Assembly: GCF_900105735.1 (NCBI RefSeq)
Contig: NZ_LT629793.1
Location: 3,906,001 to 3,970,000, forward strand
DNA length: 64,000 nt
Direction: 5' to 3'
Source of the DNA: Pseudomonas yamanorum
GTDB lineage: Bacteria; Pseudomonadota; Gammaproteobacteria; Pseudomonadales; Pseudomonadaceae
The position numbers and the translations under genes were made by a program. Positions within the stretch are counted from its first letter, which is position 1, and each line of letters opens with the position of its first letter. Positions 57,155 to 64,000 of this stretch are shown piece after piece. The notes beneath the pieces were generated by a model. That model was not told the DNA's origin, did no database searches, and was given only the letters and a program-made list of their open reading frames with translations.

Positions 57155-58042
57155 TTAGCCGCGCTTGGTCAGGCCCATCTTCACGCGGCCTTCAGCCGGG
57201 GTCATGACCCGCGCACCCAAGCGGCTGAGGATTTCGCTGGCGCGTTCCACCAACTGGCCGTTGGTCGCCAGCACGCCCTTGTCCAGCCACAGGTTGTCTT
57301 CCAGGCCGACCCGCACGTTGCCGCCCAGCAGTACCGCTTGGGCCGCCATCGGCATCTGCATGCGGCCAATCCCGAAGCCGGCCCACACCGCGTCTGCCGG
57401 CAGGTTGTCGACCATGGCTTTCATGGTGGTGGTGTCGGCCGGTGCGCCCCACGGGATGCCCAGGCACAGCTGGAACAGCGGGTTGTCGAGCAAGCCTTCC
57501 TTGATCATCTGCTTGGCGAACCACAGGTGACCGGTGTCGAAAATTTCCAGCTCGGCTTTAACGCCCAGCTCCTGGATTCGTTTCGCGCCCGCTCGCAGCT
57601 GCGCCGGGGTGGAGACGTAAATGGTGTCGCCATCGCCGAAATTCAGGGTGCCGCAATCGAGGGTGCAGATTTCCGGCAGTAGCTCTTCCACGTGGGCCAG
57701 GCGGGTCAGCGGGCCCACCAGGTCGGTGTTGGGGCCGAACTCCATGGGGTTTTCTCCGCCACCGATTTCCAGGTCACCACCCATGCCGGCGGTGAGGTTG
57801 ACGATGATGTCGACGTCCGCCTCGCGGATGCGCTCCATCACTTCGCGGTACAGCGCCACGTCGCGGCTGAACTTGCCGGTCTCGGGGTCACGTACGTGGC
57901 AATGCACCACGGTGGCACCGGCCTTGGCTGCTTCCACCGCCGCGGCAGCGATTTGTTTCGGAGTGACCGGCACGTGAGGGCTTCTGGCGGTCGTGTCGCC
58001 AGCACCGGTGAGTGCGCAGGTGATGATGACGTCATGGTTCAT
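57155..58042 (-). CDS. cdhC: 3-Dehydrocarnitine:acetyl-CoA trimethylamine transferase CdhC (BKACE family)
   Basis: 295 residues of the beta-keto acid cleavage family (DUF849). Zinc ligands H47 and H49 in [12 protein letters not shown], then NLTAGMGGD near 81 and the substrate-specificity end [13 protein letters not shown] near 250 with a further ligand. It splits 3-dehydrocarnitine with acetyl-CoA into acetoacetate and betainyl-CoA. Between caiX and cdhA in one operon; a hairpin lies in the caiX-cdhC spacer. Confidence 0.95.
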   Translation of the reverse strand: MNHDVIITCALTGAGDTTARSPHVPVTPKQIAAAAVEAAKAGATVVHCHVRDPETGKFSRDVALYREVMERIREADVDIIVNLTAGMGGDLEIGGGENPMEFGPNTDLVGPLTRLAHVEELLPEICTLDCGTLNFGDGDTIYVSTPAQLRAGAKRIQELGVKAELEIFDTGHLWFAKQMIKEGLLDNPLFQLCLGIPWGAPADTTTMKAMVDNLPADAVWAGFGIGRMQMPMAAQAVLLGGNVRVGLEDNLWLDKGVLATNGQLVERASEILSRLGARVMTPAEGRVKMGLTKRG

Positions 58043-58084
58043 GGGGCAGGTTCCTTGCAGGCGTGATTTTCAGGCGTAGTCATA

Positions 58085-58115
58085 CCGTTCGCAGTCAGGA
58101 GCGGCTGCGAAACGG
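58085..58115 (-). promoter_or_regulatory. Intercistronic hairpin between caiX and cdhC
   Basis: CCGTTCGCAG and CTGCGAAACGG are inverted arms with one extra A, loop of 10 bases. No T run follows in the transcribed direction. Such a hairpin can stabilise the 3' end of caiX mRNA relative to cdhC. Confidence 0.5.
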
Positions 58116-58129
58116 TGATTCAAAACGGG

Positions 58130-59074
58130 TTATTTTCTGGTCAATTGCAGGTTGGCCGCGGCGGGTTTGCCGTCGAAGGTGGTCACGCCTTCCAGCCAGC
58201 GCTGCTGGTCTTGCGGGTGGTCCTTGAGCCATTGCTTGGCCGATTCGAAAGCGTCCTTGTGATCCAGCAGCGGCTGCATCATCCGGCTCTCGTCGGCGGC
58301 GGTGAAGGTCAGGTTGCTGAGCAACTTGTGCACGTTGGGGCATTGCTCGGCGTAGGTCGGCGACGTGACAGACCACACGGTGGCCATGCCTTCGTTCGGG
58401 CCCAGCGCGTCATCACTGCCGGTGAGGTAAGTCATCGCCACGTTGACGTTCATCGGGTGCGGCGCCCAGCCGAAGAACACCACGTCCTCCTTGCGACGCA
58501 CGGCGCGGTCGACGGCGGCGAGCATGCCGGCCTCGCTGGATTCCACCAGTTGGAACTTGCCGAGGCCAAACTGATTCTTGGCAATCATCGCCTTGATCTG
58601 GGTGTTGGCGCCCGAGCCTGGTTCAATGCCGTAGATCTTGCCGCCCAGTTCTTTTTCAAACTTGGCGATGTCGGCGAAGGTCTTCAGGCCTTTGTCGGCC
58701 AGGTAAGTCGGCACCGCCAACGTAGCGCGGGCGTCTTCCAGCGACGGTTTGTCGAGCACCTTGACCTGCTTGGCCTCGACAAACGGGGTGATGGTCTGAG
58801 TCATCAGCGGGTTCCAGTAGCCCAGGAACATGTCCAGGCGCTGGTCGCGAATCCCGGCAAAGATGATTTGCTGGGACGCGCTGGTCTGTTTGGTCTTGTA
58901 GCCGAGGCCGTCGAGCAACACTTGGGTCATGGCGCTGGTGGCGATTACGTCGGTCCAGTTCACCACGCCCATGCGCACGTTCTGGCAAGAAGCCGCATCG
59001 GCTGCCATGACGTTGGTGCTCAAAATGGCGCTGGCGCTGAGTGCGAGCACGCAGCGGCTGATCAGTCGGTTCAT
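58130..59074 (-). CDS. caiX: Carnitine-binding periplasmic protein CaiX
   Basis: 314 residues. Signal peptide cleaved after NVMAA (residue about 25). OpuAC-type binding protein with aromatic-cage residues VNWTDVIATSAM, FLGYWNPLMTQ and FFGWAPHPMN. Similar to CbcX, but within the carnitine operon and with different cage neighbours. It brings carnitine to the shared CbcWV permease/ATPase. First gene of caiX-cdhC-cdhA-cdhB-dioxygenase; divergent from cdhR. Confidence 0.92.
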   Translation of the reverse strand: MNRLISRCVLALSASAILSTNVMAADAASCQNVRMGVVNWTDVIATSAMTQVLLDGLGYKTKQTSASQQIIFAGIRDQRLDMFLGYWNPLMTQTITPFVEAKQVKVLDKPSLEDARATLAVPTYLADKGLKTFADIAKFEKELGGKIYGIEPGSGANTQIKAMIAKNQFGLGKFQLVESSEAGMLAAVDRAVRRKEDVVFFGWAPHPMNVNVAMTYLTGSDDALGPNEGMATVWSVTSPTYAEQCPNVHKLLSNLTFTAADESRMMQPLLDHKDAFESAKQWLKDHPQDQQRWLEGVTTFDGKPAAANLQLTRK

Positions 59075-59131
59075 GGTGGTTCCCTCGGCAGGTTGTTATT
59101 GTGGGTTCCGGCGTCTTTGTGCACCGTGCAG

Positions 59132-59149
59132 CCAAGTTACGCAGCTTGG
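59132..59149. promoter_or_regulatory. Dyad in the caiX-cdhR spacer, possible CdhR site
   Basis: CCAAG and CTTGG flank TTACGCAG, 58 bases upstream of caiX and 119 bases upstream of cdhR. Short arms make it a weak candidate. Confidence 0.3.
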
Positions 59150-59267
59150 TCCCCGACAAAACGCACGGCGGCGACCAGCTCTTGCACTGCAGCGACCTGC
59201 CCCCTTGAATGACCGAATGAACTGGCGTATCACAGTGACCACGCTGTCCGTCCTACGAGAGCGCTCC

Positions 59268-60212
59268 ATGTCCCAGGATTTCTACTTTCTGCTGATGCCG
59301 GGCTTCTCTGCCATCGGCTTTATCTCCGCGATCGAACCTTTGCGTGTCGCCAATCGTTTTCGTGGCGAGCTGTACCGCTGGCACGTCTTGAGTGCCGACG
59401 GCGGCGCGGTGCTGGCGAGCAATGGCATGTCGGTCAACGCCGACGCCGCACTGGAGCCGCTGAAAAAAGGCGCTACCTTATTGGTGGTGGCCGGCTTCGA
59501 ACCGCTGAAGTTCGCCACGCCAGCGCTGGAGCACTGGCTGCGCCGCCTCGATCACGACGGCGTGACCCTCGGCGCCATCGACACCGGTGCTTGCGTCCTC
59601 GCTGAAGCCGGCCTGCTCGACGGCCACCGCCTGACCCTGCACTGGGAAGCCATCGACGCCTTCAAGGAGTCTTATCCACAGCTGGCAGTGACCCAGGAGC
59701 TGTTCGAGATCGACCGCCGGCGCATCACCTCGGCGGGCGGCACCGCCTCCATCGACCTGATGCTCGACCTGATCAGCCAGGCCCACGGGCCCGAATTGGC
59801 GATCCAGGTGTCCGAACAGTTCGTGCTCGGCCGCATCCGCCCGCGCAAAGACCACCAACGCATGCAGATCGCCACGCGCTACGGCATCAACAACAAGAAG
59901 TTGGTGCAGGTGATTGGGGAGATGGAACAGCACACGGAACCGCCGCTGAGCACCTTGGCGTTGGCGGAAGCGATCAAGGTCACGCGGCGGCAGTTGGAGC
60001 GACTGTTTCGGCTGCACCTGAACGACACGCCGAGTAATTTCTACCTGGGCTTGCGCCTGGAGAAGGCCCGGCAGCTATTGCGCCAGAGCGACCTGAGTGT
60101 GCTGGAGGTGAGTATTGCGTGCGGGTTTGAGTCGCCGTCGTATTTCACCCGCAGTTACCGGGCTAGGTTTGCCAAGTGCCCAAGGGAGGATCGGCGACGG
60201 GAAGCGGTATGA
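59268..60212 (+). CDS. cdhR: AraC-family activator CdhR of carnitine catabolism
   Basis: 314 residues from the ATG at 59268 (MSQDFYFLLMPGFSAIGF). Same two-part design as GbdR: DJ-1/PfpI-like sensor (FSAIGFISAIEPLRVANRF, IDTGACVLAEAGLLDG with the Cys) and AraC DNA-binding part (LSTLALAEAIKVTRRQLERLFRLHLNDTPSNFYLGLRLEKARQLL, SIACGFESPSYFTRSYRARF). CdhR activates the caiX-cdhCAB operon in the presence of carnitine. An ATG at 59217 is a less likely start. Confidence 0.93.
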   Translation: MSQDFYFLLMPGFSAIGFISAIEPLRVANRFRGELYRWHVLSADGGAVLASNGMSVNADAALEPLKKGATLLVVAGFEPLKFATPALEHWLRRLDHDGVTLGAIDTGACVLAEAGLLDGHRLTLHWEAIDAFKESYPQLAVTQELFEIDRRRITSAGGTASIDLMLDLISQAHGPELAIQVSEQFVLGRIRPRKDHQRMQIATRYGINNKKLVQVIGEMEQHTEPPLSTLALAEAIKVTRRQLERLFRLHLNDTPSNFYLGLRLEKARQLLRQSDLSVLEVSIACGFESPSYFTRSYRARFAKCPREDRRREAV

Positions 60213-60242
60213 GCACCGCTCTCGAGAACAACACAGATCAAA

Positions 60243-60331
60243 TGTGGGAGCTGGCTTGCCTGCGATAGCGGTCTTTCAGTGCCAGATGTACTGGCTGATA
60301 CACTGCTATCGCAGGCAAGCCGGCTCCCACA
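60243..60331. repeat. REPIN, both arms CTGGCTTGCCTGCGAT type
   Basis: Opposed REP copies between convergent cdhR and the DUF3010 gene. Confidence 0.85.
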
Positions 60332-60349
60332 TTAGATATGTGGTGTGGC

Positions 60350-60766
60350 TTATTTCTTCATCAATGCCGAACACGCGGCTTTGAAGGCCTCATGCTGATA
60401 CTTGTTCAGCGTCGCCGGCAGGGCGAAGTCGTGTTTCTTGTTCTGCGCATTGATGGTCTGCGGCGACAGTAGCGTCACCTCAACACCCTCCAGCAGCTGA
60501 AACACGCCTTCTATCTTGAACGTGGTCGGGCCACCGGCGAATTCGCCTTTCTTGCTGCGCTTCTTGATGGCGATGCGAGTGATGGCGTTTTCCCGCACAA
60601 ACGCACTCACCTGGGCGGCGAACGCTTTGACATTGGCCGCCTCATCGTCGTCTTCAAGGGCGATTTTCTTGGTGGCCAGGGCTACATGGCTCAATGCCTG
60701 ACCGTCCAGCGAGGCGACAGCGATAATGGCTTCACTGCCTTTGATTTCGATGCCGCAGATTGTCAT
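60350..60766 (-). CDS. DUF3010 family protein
   Basis: 138 residues, no signal peptide. The start MTICGIEIKGSEAIIAVA is an actin/RNase H-like first strand, followed by RIAIKKRSKKGEFAGGPTTFKIEGVFQLLEGVEVTLLSPQTINAQNKKH, the DUF3010 core. The fold suggests an RNase H-like nuclease or nucleotide-binding protein; activity is unknown. Not obviously linked to betaine metabolism. Confidence 0.85.
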   Translation of the reverse strand: MTICGIEIKGSEAIIAVASLDGQALSHVALATKKIALEDDDEAANVKAFAAQVSAFVRENAITRIAIKKRSKKGEFAGGPTTFKIEGVFQLLEGVEVTLLSPQTINAQNKKHDFALPATLNKYQHEAFKAACSALMKK

Positions 60767-60808
60767 GAGTAGCCTTGATTCTGAGTAAAGAGTGGAGGGG
60801 ATTGTCGC

Positions 60809-61210
60809 TTATTCCTGCCCAATCGACTCCAAAAACTCCGACCGTTCATCACTCATCCGCGCCAGGCAATCATTCTGCTGGATCGCATAATCCTTGCTTC
60901 CCGCCACCGCCGGGAAGGTATCCACGGCGCAATCCGCGTCGCGTAACTTTTCCCACTTCTGCTGGGCATCCTTCAGACGAGCGGTAATGTCTGCCAGCTG
61001 CGTCTTGTTGCTGCCATAGGTCGAACCCATGCGTTCCAGCAGCCCCTGGTAGTTATCCTTGAGCAGTTGCTCGGCGGTGGTTTTGTTGTAGGTGGCGCAT
61101 TCCAGGGTTTGCTTGTCGTTCTCGATGCCATCGCAAGGCGTGTTATCGGTGTCTTCAGCGGCGTGTACGCCGGTTGCGATGAGTGCCAAAGCCAGGAAAA
61201 TCGATTTCAT
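60809..61210 (-). CDS. LprI/DUF1311 family periplasmic protein
   Basis: 133 residues with a signal peptide (cleavage after VHAA). Mature part has two conserved cysteines (PCDGIENDKQTLECATYNKT) and a later pair (DADCAVDTFPAVAG, NDCLARMSDERSEFL), the DUF1311 pattern of LprI-like lysozyme inhibitors. The pattern DxxLNxxY-like segment (AEQLLKDNYQGLLERM) is present. Role in lysozyme tolerance is inferred. Convergent with nothing; divergent from the M19 gene. Confidence 0.82.
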   Translation of the reverse strand: MKSIFLALALIATGVHAAEDTDNTPCDGIENDKQTLECATYNKTTAEQLLKDNYQGLLERMGSTYGSNKTQLADITARLKDAQQKWEKLRDADCAVDTFPAVAGSKDYAIQQNDCLARMSDERSEFLESIGQE

Positions 61211-61429
61211 TGCGCCGTCTCATATCAGTTAATGGGCAAATTCTGGCTCAAGCGTAAGACAAAGAACAGACACCCGTCAGAGATGTCATGTTGGCCTTTG
61301 TCGCGGATTGACGCTTTCGGCAATTCCCTTGTCGTTTTTGCACCCGGCTCCTTCTGCCCCGGGGCATATGCTGGCCCCAAAGCGCCGGCAGACGATTCGG
61401 CGCATGAATCGCCAATAAGGGGACGCCTG

Positions 61430-62407
61430 ATGAGCCCAGCCGAATTGCACGCCGACAGCATCGTTATCGACGGGCTGATCATTGCCAAGTGGAACCGCGA
61501 CCTGTTCGAAGACATGCGCAAGGGTGGCCTCACGGCTGCCAACTGCACGGTGTCGGTCTGGGAAGGGTTCCAGGCCACCATTAACAACATCGTGGCCAGC
61601 CAGACCCTGATTCGCGAAAACAGTGACCTGGTGATCCCGGTGAAAACCACCGCCGATATCCGTCGCGCCAAGGAACAGGGCAAGACCGGCATCATCTTCG
61701 GCTTCCAGAACGCCCATGCATTTGAAGACCAACTCGGCTATGTCGAGATCTTCAAGCAGCTCGGGGTTGGCGTGGTGCAGATGTGCTACAACACCCAGAA
61801 CCTGGTGGGCACCGGCTGCTATGAGCGTGACGGCGGCCTGTCGGGCTTCGGTCGCGAGGTCGTCGCCGAGATGAACCGCGTGGGCATCATGTGCGACCTG
61901 TCCCACGTGGGTTCCAAGACATCCGAAGAAGTCATCCTCGAATCGAAAAAGCCGGTGTGCTACTCCCACTGCCTGCCGTCGGGCCTTAAAGAGCACCCGC
62001 GCAACAAGTCCGATGAAGAGCTGAAGTTCATCGCCGACCACGGCGGCTTTGTCGGCGTGACCATGTTCGCGCCGTTCCTCGCGAAGGGCATCGACTCGAC
62101 CATCGACGACTACGCCGAAGCCATCGAATACACCATGAACATCGTGGGCGAAGACGCCATCGGCATCGGCACCGACTTCACCCAGGGCCATGGCCAGGAT
62201 TTCTTCGAAATGCTGACCCACGACAAGGGCTACGCCCGCCGCCTGACCAGCTTCGGCAAGATCATCAACCCGCTGGGCATCCGCACCGTGGGCGAGTTCC
62301 CCAACCTCACCGAGACCCTGCTCAAGCGCGGCCATCCCGAGCGCGTGGTGCGCAAGATCATGGGCGAAAACTGGGTCAACGTCTTGAAGGACGTTTGGGG
62401 CGAATAA
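61430..62407 (+). CDS. M19-family (renal dipeptidase-like) protein of the dgc operon, HxD motif absent
   Basis: 325 residues from the ATG at 61430 (AAGGGGACG ahead). TIM barrel with M19 features: FGFQNAHAFED near 82, DLSHVGSKTSEE near 155, YSHCLPSGLKEHPRNKSDEELK near 178 and GIGTDFTQGHG near 245. At residues 14-19 the usual DGHxD metal site reads DGLIIA, so the first two zinc ligands are missing. It starts the operon that continues with DUF5943 and dgcA; Pseudomonas orthologues are annotated as dipeptidases, but peptidase activity is doubtful. A role in dimethylglycine metabolism is inferred from context only. Confidence 0.88.
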   Translation: MSPAELHADSIVIDGLIIAKWNRDLFEDMRKGGLTAANCTVSVWEGFQATINNIVASQTLIRENSDLVIPVKTTADIRRAKEQGKTGIIFGFQNAHAFEDQLGYVEIFKQLGVGVVQMCYNTQNLVGTGCYERDGGLSGFGREVVAEMNRVGIMCDLSHVGSKTSEEVILESKKPVCYSHCLPSGLKEHPRNKSDEELKFIADHGGFVGVTMFAPFLAKGIDSTIDDYAEAIEYTMNIVGEDAIGIGTDFTQGHGQDFFEMLTHDKGYARRLTSFGKIINPLGIRTVGEFPNLTETLLKRGHPERVVRKIMGENWVNVLKDVWGE

Positions 62408-62417
62408 GCCACCACTC

Positions 62418-62452
62418 ACGCATCTTTTCCCCCAACCTTATGCGTCGGGGGG
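62418..62452 (+). promoter_or_regulatory. Two mutually exclusive hairpins between the M19 and DUF5943 genes
   Basis: ACGCAT pairs with ATGCGT (62418-62445), while CCCCC pairs with GGGGG (62429-62451); both cannot form as simple stems at once. The site is 20-55 bases before the next start codon. Confidence 0.35.
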
Positions 62453-62484
62453 CTTACCAAAGAATTTTCCGGAGTTAAGTTTCC

Positions 62485-63015
62485 ATGGCCAAGATCGCCC
62501 CTCAATTGCCTATCGAAGTCGACAGCGAAACCGGTGTCTGGACGTCCGACGCCCTGCCGATGCTGTACGTGCCTCGCCATTTCTTCGTCAACAACCACAT
62601 GGGGATCGAAGAAGTCCTGGGCGCCGACGCCTACGCCGAGATCCTCTACAAGGCCGGCTACAAATCCGCCTGGCACTGGTGTGAAAAAGAAGCTGAATGC
62701 CACGGCCTGGAAGGCGTCGCGGTGTTCGAGCACTACATGAAGCGCCTGTCGCAGCGCGGTTGGGGCCTGTTCAAGATCCAGGACATCGACCTCGATAAAG
62801 GCACGGCCAGCGTCAAGCTCGAGCACTCGGCATTCGTCTACGTGTACGGCAAGGTCGGGCGCAAGGTCGACTACATGTTCACCGGCTGGTTTGCCGGTGC
62901 GATGGACCAGATTCTCGAAGCCCGCGGCAGCAAGATCCGCACCGTTGCGCAACAGGTCTACGGCGGCTCCGAAGAGGGCCACGACGACGGCCTGTTCACC
63001 GTCAAGCCGTTGTAA
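62485..63015 (+). CDS. DUF5943 domain protein between the M19 gene and dgcA
   Basis: 176 residues, no signal peptide. Sequence features: MLYVPRHFFVNNHMGIEEVLGADAYAEILYKAGYKSAWHWCEKEAE near 25-70 and FVYVYGKVGRKVDYMFTGWFAGAMDQIL near 115, which resemble 4-vinyl reductase-like (V4R) small-molecule domains. Its place, 15 bases before dgcA, is conserved in Pseudomonas and suggests a helper or assembly role for the dimethylglycine demethylase. Function is not known. Confidence 0.88.
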   Translation: MAKIAPQLPIEVDSETGVWTSDALPMLYVPRHFFVNNHMGIEEVLGADAYAEILYKAGYKSAWHWCEKEAECHGLEGVAVFEHYMKRLSQRGWGLFKIQDIDLDKGTASVKLEHSAFVYVYGKVGRKVDYMFTGWFAGAMDQILEARGSKIRTVAQQVYGGSEEGHDDGLFTVKPL

Positions 63016-63030
63016 GTCGAGGACCCAGCC

Positions 63031-64000
63031 ATGGCTTTCGAAGCAATGTTTGCGCCGATCCAGATCGGCAAACTGACCATCCGCAACCGCGTGCTCAGTA
63101 CCGCCCACGCCGAGGTGTATGCCACCGACGGTGGGATGACCACCGACCGCTATGTGAAGTACTACGAAGAGAAAGCCAAGGGCGGCATTGGCCTGGCGAT
63201 CTGTGGCGGTTCCTCGGTGGTCGCCATCGACAGCCCCCAGGAATGGTGGAGTTCGGTGAACCTGTCCACCGACCGCATCATCCCGCACTTCCAGAACCTG
63301 GCCGACGCCATGCACAAGCATGGCGCCAAGATCATGATCCAGATTACCCACATGGGCCGTCGCTCGCGTTGGGATGGCTTTAACTGGCCGACCCTGATGT
63401 CGCCGTCCGGCGTGCGTGAGCCGGTGCACCGTGCCACCTGCAAGACCATCGAGCCGGAAGAGATCTGGCGTGTGATCGGCAACTACGCCAGCGCCGCCAA
63501 GCGTGCCAAGGCGGGTGGCCTGGACGGTGTGGAACTGTCCGCCGTGCACCAGCACATGATCGACCAGTTCTGGAGCCCACGGGTCAACAAACGTACCGAC
63601 GAGTGGGGTGGCACCTTCGAAGGCCGCATGAAGTTCGGCCTGGAAGTGTTGAAAGCGGTGCGCGCCGAAGTCGGTGACGACTTCTGCGTGGGCATGCGCC
63701 TGTGCGGCGATGAGTTCCATCCGGACGGCCTGTCCCACGAGGACATGAAGCAGATCGCCAAGTACTACGACGACACCGGCATGCTCGATTTCATCGGCGT
63801 CGTCGGCTCGGGCTGCGACACCCACAACACCCTGGCCAACGTTATCCCCAACATGAGTTATCCACCGGAGCCGTTCCTGCACTTGGCGGCCGGTATCAAG
63901 GAAGTGGTCAAGGTCCCGGTGCTGCACGCGCAGAACATCAAGGACCCGAACCAGGCCACGCGCATCCTCGAAGGCGGCTATGTGGACATGGTCGGCATGA
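63031..64000 (+). CDS. dgcA: Dimethylglycine demethylase subunit DgcA (cut by window edge)
   Basis: First 323 residues from the ATG at 63031; the gene runs off the right edge and DgcA is normally near 690 residues. The visible part is the FMN-binding TIM barrel of the old yellow enzyme/trimethylamine dehydrogenase group: MFAPIQIGKLTIRNRVLSTAHAEVY, IQITHMGRRSRWDG near 108, VELSAVHQHMIDQFWSPRVNKRTDEWGG near 170 (the substrate/flavin His pair varied to HQH). With DgcB it removes a methyl group from dimethylglycine to give sarcosine. Follows the DUF5943 gene by 15 bases. Confidence 0.95.
   Translation, partial: MAFEAMFAPIQIGKLTIRNRVLSTAHAEVYATDGGMTTDRYVKYYEEKAKGGIGLAICGGSSVVAIDSPQEWWSSVNLSTDRIIPHFQNLADAMHKHGAKIMIQITHMGRRSRWDGFNWPTLMSPSGVREPVHRATCKTIEPEEIWRVIGNYASAAKRAKAGGLDGVELSAVHQHMIDQFWSPRVNKRTDEWGGTFEGRMKFGLEVLKAVRAEVGDDFCVGMRLCGDEFHPDGLSHEDMKQIAKYYDDTGMLDFIGVVGSGCDTHNTLANVIPNMSYPPEPFLHLAAGIKEVVKVPVLHAQNIKDPNQATRILEGGYVDMVGM

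Noticed and set aside
62418..62452. H-type pseudoknot before the DUF5943 gene
   Set aside because: The third loop would have to span a six-base-pair stem with one base; simple alternative hairpins are more likely.

Overview
The window is a GC-rich stretch of chromosome from a fluorescent pseudomonad, most likely of the Pseudomonas fluorescens group. Three things support this: the choline/betaine/carnitine gene order is the one known from Pseudomonas; metK, an ArsR-methyltransferase gene, tktA, epd, pgk and fba are syntenic with other Pseudomonas; and 17 REP-type inverted-repeat elements of the kinds typical of P. fluorescens lie between genes. I see no tRNA, rRNA, CRISPR array, prophage, insertion sequence or plasmid gene. 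Most genes are ordinary chromosomal genes read on both strands, with intact frames.

Layout. 1-9.3 kb: start of rhlE, an orphan solute-binding protein, an unknown enzyme, the methyl-cycle pair ahcY-metF behind an S-adenosylhomocysteine riboswitch, a thioesterase, a formate/nitrite-type channel, a Na+/H+ antiporter and an MFS exporter. 9.3-15.1 kb: small membrane and envelope genes (DMT, MAPEG, MltA, a lipoprotein cytochrome c'-like protein, DUF1090-type proteins) around ligB. 15.2-23.9 kb: metK with an ArsR-methyltransferase gene, then tktA-epd-pgk-two lipoprotein genes-fba. 24-37 kb: an alginate-lyase-like protein, a REC-PAS-GGDEF-EAL protein, assorted small genes, a YccS-type membrane protein, an HI0933-type flavoprotein, dbpA, and a two-gene unit of an RhlA/PhaG-like enzyme with an MFS exporter. 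37.5-40.2 kb: a translationally coupled TldE/TldD-like pair.

40.4-64 kb is one functional island for quaternary amines. BetT and the CbcXWV ABC transporter take up choline and betaines. BetA and BetB oxidise choline to glycine betaine under BetI control. A gamma-butyrobetaine dioxygenase, CdhA, CdhC and CdhB turn gamma-butyrobetaine and carnitine into glycine betaine, with CaiX as carnitine-binding protein and CdhR as regulator. GbdR is the master activator. The dgc operon start (an M19-like protein, DUF5943, DgcA) demethylates dimethylglycine, and SdaB deaminates the serine finally formed. Methyl-cycle genes (metF, ahcY, metK) at the other end of the window handle the related one-carbon economy.

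Most interesting unexplained signals: a candidate sigma-54-driven small RNA at 54.03-54.14 kb beside gbdR; an Rsm/Csr-type GGA hairpin on the ribosome-binding site of the RhlA-like gene; a near-perfect operator-like palindrome between the ArsR-methyltransferase gene and tktA; two 12-bp direct repeats spaced 21 bp upstream of cbcX/sdaB; and an M19-family protein in the dgc operon that lacks the HxD metal motif.
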